Below, piece by piece: positions 15,601 to 15,997 of a stretch of 15,997 bases of DNA. The stretch lies in contig CAKTNU010000013.1 of NCBI GenBank assembly GCA_934589325.1, positions 1 to 15,997 on the forward strand. The letters are read 5' to 3'. The position numbers and the translations under genes are program-made. Below the pieces are notes generated by a model. That model was not told the origin of the DNA. It ran no database searches and saw nothing but the letters and a program-made list of their open reading frames with translations. This DNA comes from an uncultured Oscillospiraceae bacterium (GTDB lineage Bacteria; Bacillota_A; Clostridia; Oscillospirales; Oscillospiraceae). Numbering within the stretch: position 1 is the first letter of the stretch; every line of letters begins with the position of its first letter.

Positions 15601-15997
15601 TCGAGGCCACAGGCGACGCGGATATATGCGCGCTCGAAGAGGATTATGTAAACTCGCCGCTTCTGTCCGACACGGAGCACGACCGATATGAGACCCCGGA
15701 GCGCTCGAATCAGAGCGCCAGTGTCCTCGACCATGCCCGCTCCGCGCTTGAACGCTGCATTGCCCGCGGCTTCGGCGGGCACGGCCTGCCGTATATGCTG
15801 AGCGGCGACTGGAACGACGGGCTGGACGACAGCGGGGGTGAAAGCCTGTGGCTGGGCTGGTTCTTCGCGTTCTGTGCAGAGCGTTTTGCTTCGCTGCTCG
15901 ATATGCTGGGCAAGCCTAATTCCGAGCGCTACCGTGAGCTCGCCCGGAGCACGGCAAATGCGGCTAACGAGGGCTGGAACGGGCAGTGGTACCTGCG
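9627..15997 (+). CDS. Cyclic beta-1,2-glucan synthase-like enzyme (GT84 + glycoamylase-like + GH94), C-terminus beyond window
   Basis: The frame stays open for 2123 codons to the window end. The ATG at 9627 follows GGAGG by 5 bases. A cytosolic N-terminal region includes AAFEWIMDNFYIVERE (about 67-82). A hydrophobic segment (about 274-325) leads into the GT84 transferase: LDSDT at 475-479 (sugar-nucleotide/metal site), FSGKGIIDA near 562, SHDALEG at 588-594 and RWVRGDWQ at 624-631. More membrane segments follow at about 661-695 and 779-815. The central glycoamylase-like domain (GH189-type, cyclising in characterised homologues) shows HWYNWYDTRT (about 918) and FISTVDSGNL (about 935). The GH94 part has YQSGGALGFRDQLQD (about 1916), KGIRTRCSDD (about 1970) and GDWNDG (2060-2065), the motif with the family's acid Asp. 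Homologues make beta-1,2-glucans from UDP-glucose at the membrane; they usually have about 2700-2900 residues, so several hundred are missing here. All signature motifs seen look intact. Actual product and cyclisation are inferred from family. Confidence 0.92.
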   Translation, partial: MDNINSGLYIPGDGLFDFAAASAKLLRPDGAGSGRDEAALLRRSIAAIRRCHGLISRRYGAKSSVPAAFEWIMDNFYIVEREGAAAFAALREAKNLRAADGGVMVCELCRALVRAGQGEVTEERCLEFLRGFQSVTALRRAELYLFPAALRAALIHGVAGVCRSMEFADGSDDFAPVLERLFGALRLFSVLDLEKLLDSADMTAEVLRADPDGVFSRMDSASRGEYLRRIERLSRREGVEEHIYARRLVKKARTEGRHVGEYLFPAPKSSRGRGYIAANILLTLFLTLLLAFRAGSAAAGVLLLLPASELVKGLIDFVLLRLIPARRVLRMDAEHGVPPEGKSVCVVSALLTDADSARSAAAELERLRLNCRREGPNLMFGVLADLPPAAEQTVSGDAEVISAAESVIAALNVKYGGGFYLFTRARSYDGERWSGRERKRGALLELAKLLLGRESALLVCGDRAALAAARYIITLDSDTRMYPGAAGELIAAMLHPLNRARIDPQRHVVTSGYGVIQPRITTELSSAAATDFALIFSGGGGSDPYGGVCGELYMDAFDCGGFSGKGIIDALALLECTDGRFPDGRILSHDALEGAFLRGGYMGDAEFVDGFPAKPMSYYKRLHRWVRGDWQNAPWLFAPGRVLRDIDRWRLFDSLRRSMVPPMTLLAMALGFFLPGHGLAAAGWAALIALLSRLMISLTEWSRNEPKHRHARMLSGFGGALVECFIRLWLLPWEAWICLSAAVTALWRMLVSGRGLMQWQTAAQADREDAALWRLAAKMWPVLLLGAALLVFSPVIIGRSAGLMWLLSPPVLAALALPAYRAEEMSADDREYIRARAADSWRYLRDFSGPEDNFLPPDNFQEQPPVGTAHRTSPTNIGFAMAAAVAACDMDVITRGDAAGYISRIASTLEKMPRFMGHWYNWYDTRTLLPLSPAFISTVDSGNLLAGLIACIGALREWDMPEQADRLSALAAPMDFAPLYDARRGLFYICYDCSNDRPAGGWYDLMASEAMLTSYIAVARGDVPVRHWRRLSRGQLQKDGYCGLASWTGTMFEYLMPELFLPLYRDSLLYESGKFCLYAQKRRRFAGKPWGMSESAYYSLDPALSYRYRAHGCPALALKRGQDADMVVSPYSSFLALVLEPDTAAKNLRRLERFGALGRWGFIEALDFTPGRCRRDDGERVRCYMAHHVGMSVIAAANAVCGGSIQRRFMADAAMSAYSLLLKERVPDDSTVIRRDRSESPERPPRRGDAQWQLRGGDGAEQFTALSNGVYNLLLSSRNSARAVCGGICVYDFPGISISLRFGREDIRVPGENYLWELGEEHGRVRFEQGGLEVSASCFVAAGEYGEVRDITLRVDRDMRGELYFEFTPLLAPLSDHTNHPAFWRLGIFSELEGGALLLRRCRRGELPERWLCMAVSENADLSADRDGSLGWLSAPEVKAAVKLSLSADTETRLRLTLCLAGSRADALDGALRLLAAGELDRGSMCSAAAALTGMSGEDTGEAMALLPALIKNPLYAAAPRRELWRFGISGDLPLIACEGRAQEADDLLRRFCLLKSCGVDADLVYFSSEHGEYHQPLLRRIERLLASYSLEALIGARGGVHFAPLDALGTISSRSAVVIGSTKPEHSPMPMPVLSAARVPGSMPELSRGGMTFSFTGLPGRCWQNIITNGSLGWTATDCGMGGMWYKNAREMRINRPADDICAVSGTERLWLELDGRRVGIFAANDGCTCTVRYAPGTARWEKTVRGRKIVTTGFIPRGIDARVFIIEGAAGLPLTWSLELVLGAQDGSSVVCENENGVFAARNPESYYSDIVFRAAANQPSRIGTDFAPAGLCMALNCPETLVLACGCCSSAELLELCKPVNARASLRSVTDYWETLLGRFRVQGAGAAVDRYLSGWCAYQAIACRLEGRSSLYQSGGALGFRDQLQDGVNLMLISPVYARERILDACRHQYIEGDVMHWWHPHPDGDKGIRTRCSDDLLWLVWALCEYVEATGDADICALEEDYVNSPLLSDTEHDRYETPERSNQSASVLDHARSALERCIARGFGGHGLPYMLSGDWNDGLDDSGGESLWLGWFFAFCAERFASLLDMLGKPNSERYRELARSTANAANEGWNGQWYL

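Overview
The window looks like chromosomal DNA of a GC-rich member of the Clostridia, probably a gut Oscillospiraceae-type bacterium. This is inferred from strong GGAGG-type ribosome binding sites, the style of the giant secreted protein, the families of small leader-like peptide, HprK-like kinase and radical SAM enzyme, and an intergenic repeat block of a kind familiar from that group. No rRNA or tRNA genes are present, so the placement stays tentative.

Left part (1-8775, all minus strand): one compact five-gene transcription unit. A candidate promoter near 8747-8775 is followed by (1) a 2181-residue secreted protein joining a calcineurin-like phosphoesterase to a von Willebrand A domain and many beta-rich surface modules. 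After it come (2) a 79-residue, four-cysteine peptide with a basic, leader-like N-terminus, (3) a membrane-anchored extracytoplasmic protein of unknown family, (4) an HprK-like P-loop kinase and (5) the N-terminus of a radical SAM enzyme that runs off the window at base 1. The gaps are 20, 66, -11 and 4 bases. A strong intercistronic hairpin separates the peptide gene from the downstream genes. The order small peptide, membrane protein, HprK-like kinase, radical SAM enzyme suggests a RiPP-like peptide-modification cassette attached to a giant surface protein. This is the most interesting part of the window.

Middle (8666-9626): about 960 bases with no convincing gene. The first 110 bases hold the promoter region of the left operon. 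The rest is a patchwork of related palindromic repeats, in which a TTGGCA/GACCCC/CGGGGTACTTCC unit recurs at roughly 300-base spacing.

Right part (9627-15997, plus strand): the first 2123 codons of a divergently oriented, very GC-rich gene for a cyclic beta-1,2-glucan synthase-like enzyme. It has an N-terminal region, a membrane-embedded GT84 glycosyltransferase, a central glycoamylase-like (GH189-type) domain and a C-terminal GH94 domain that is cut by the window edge. It has no visible functional link with the left operon.
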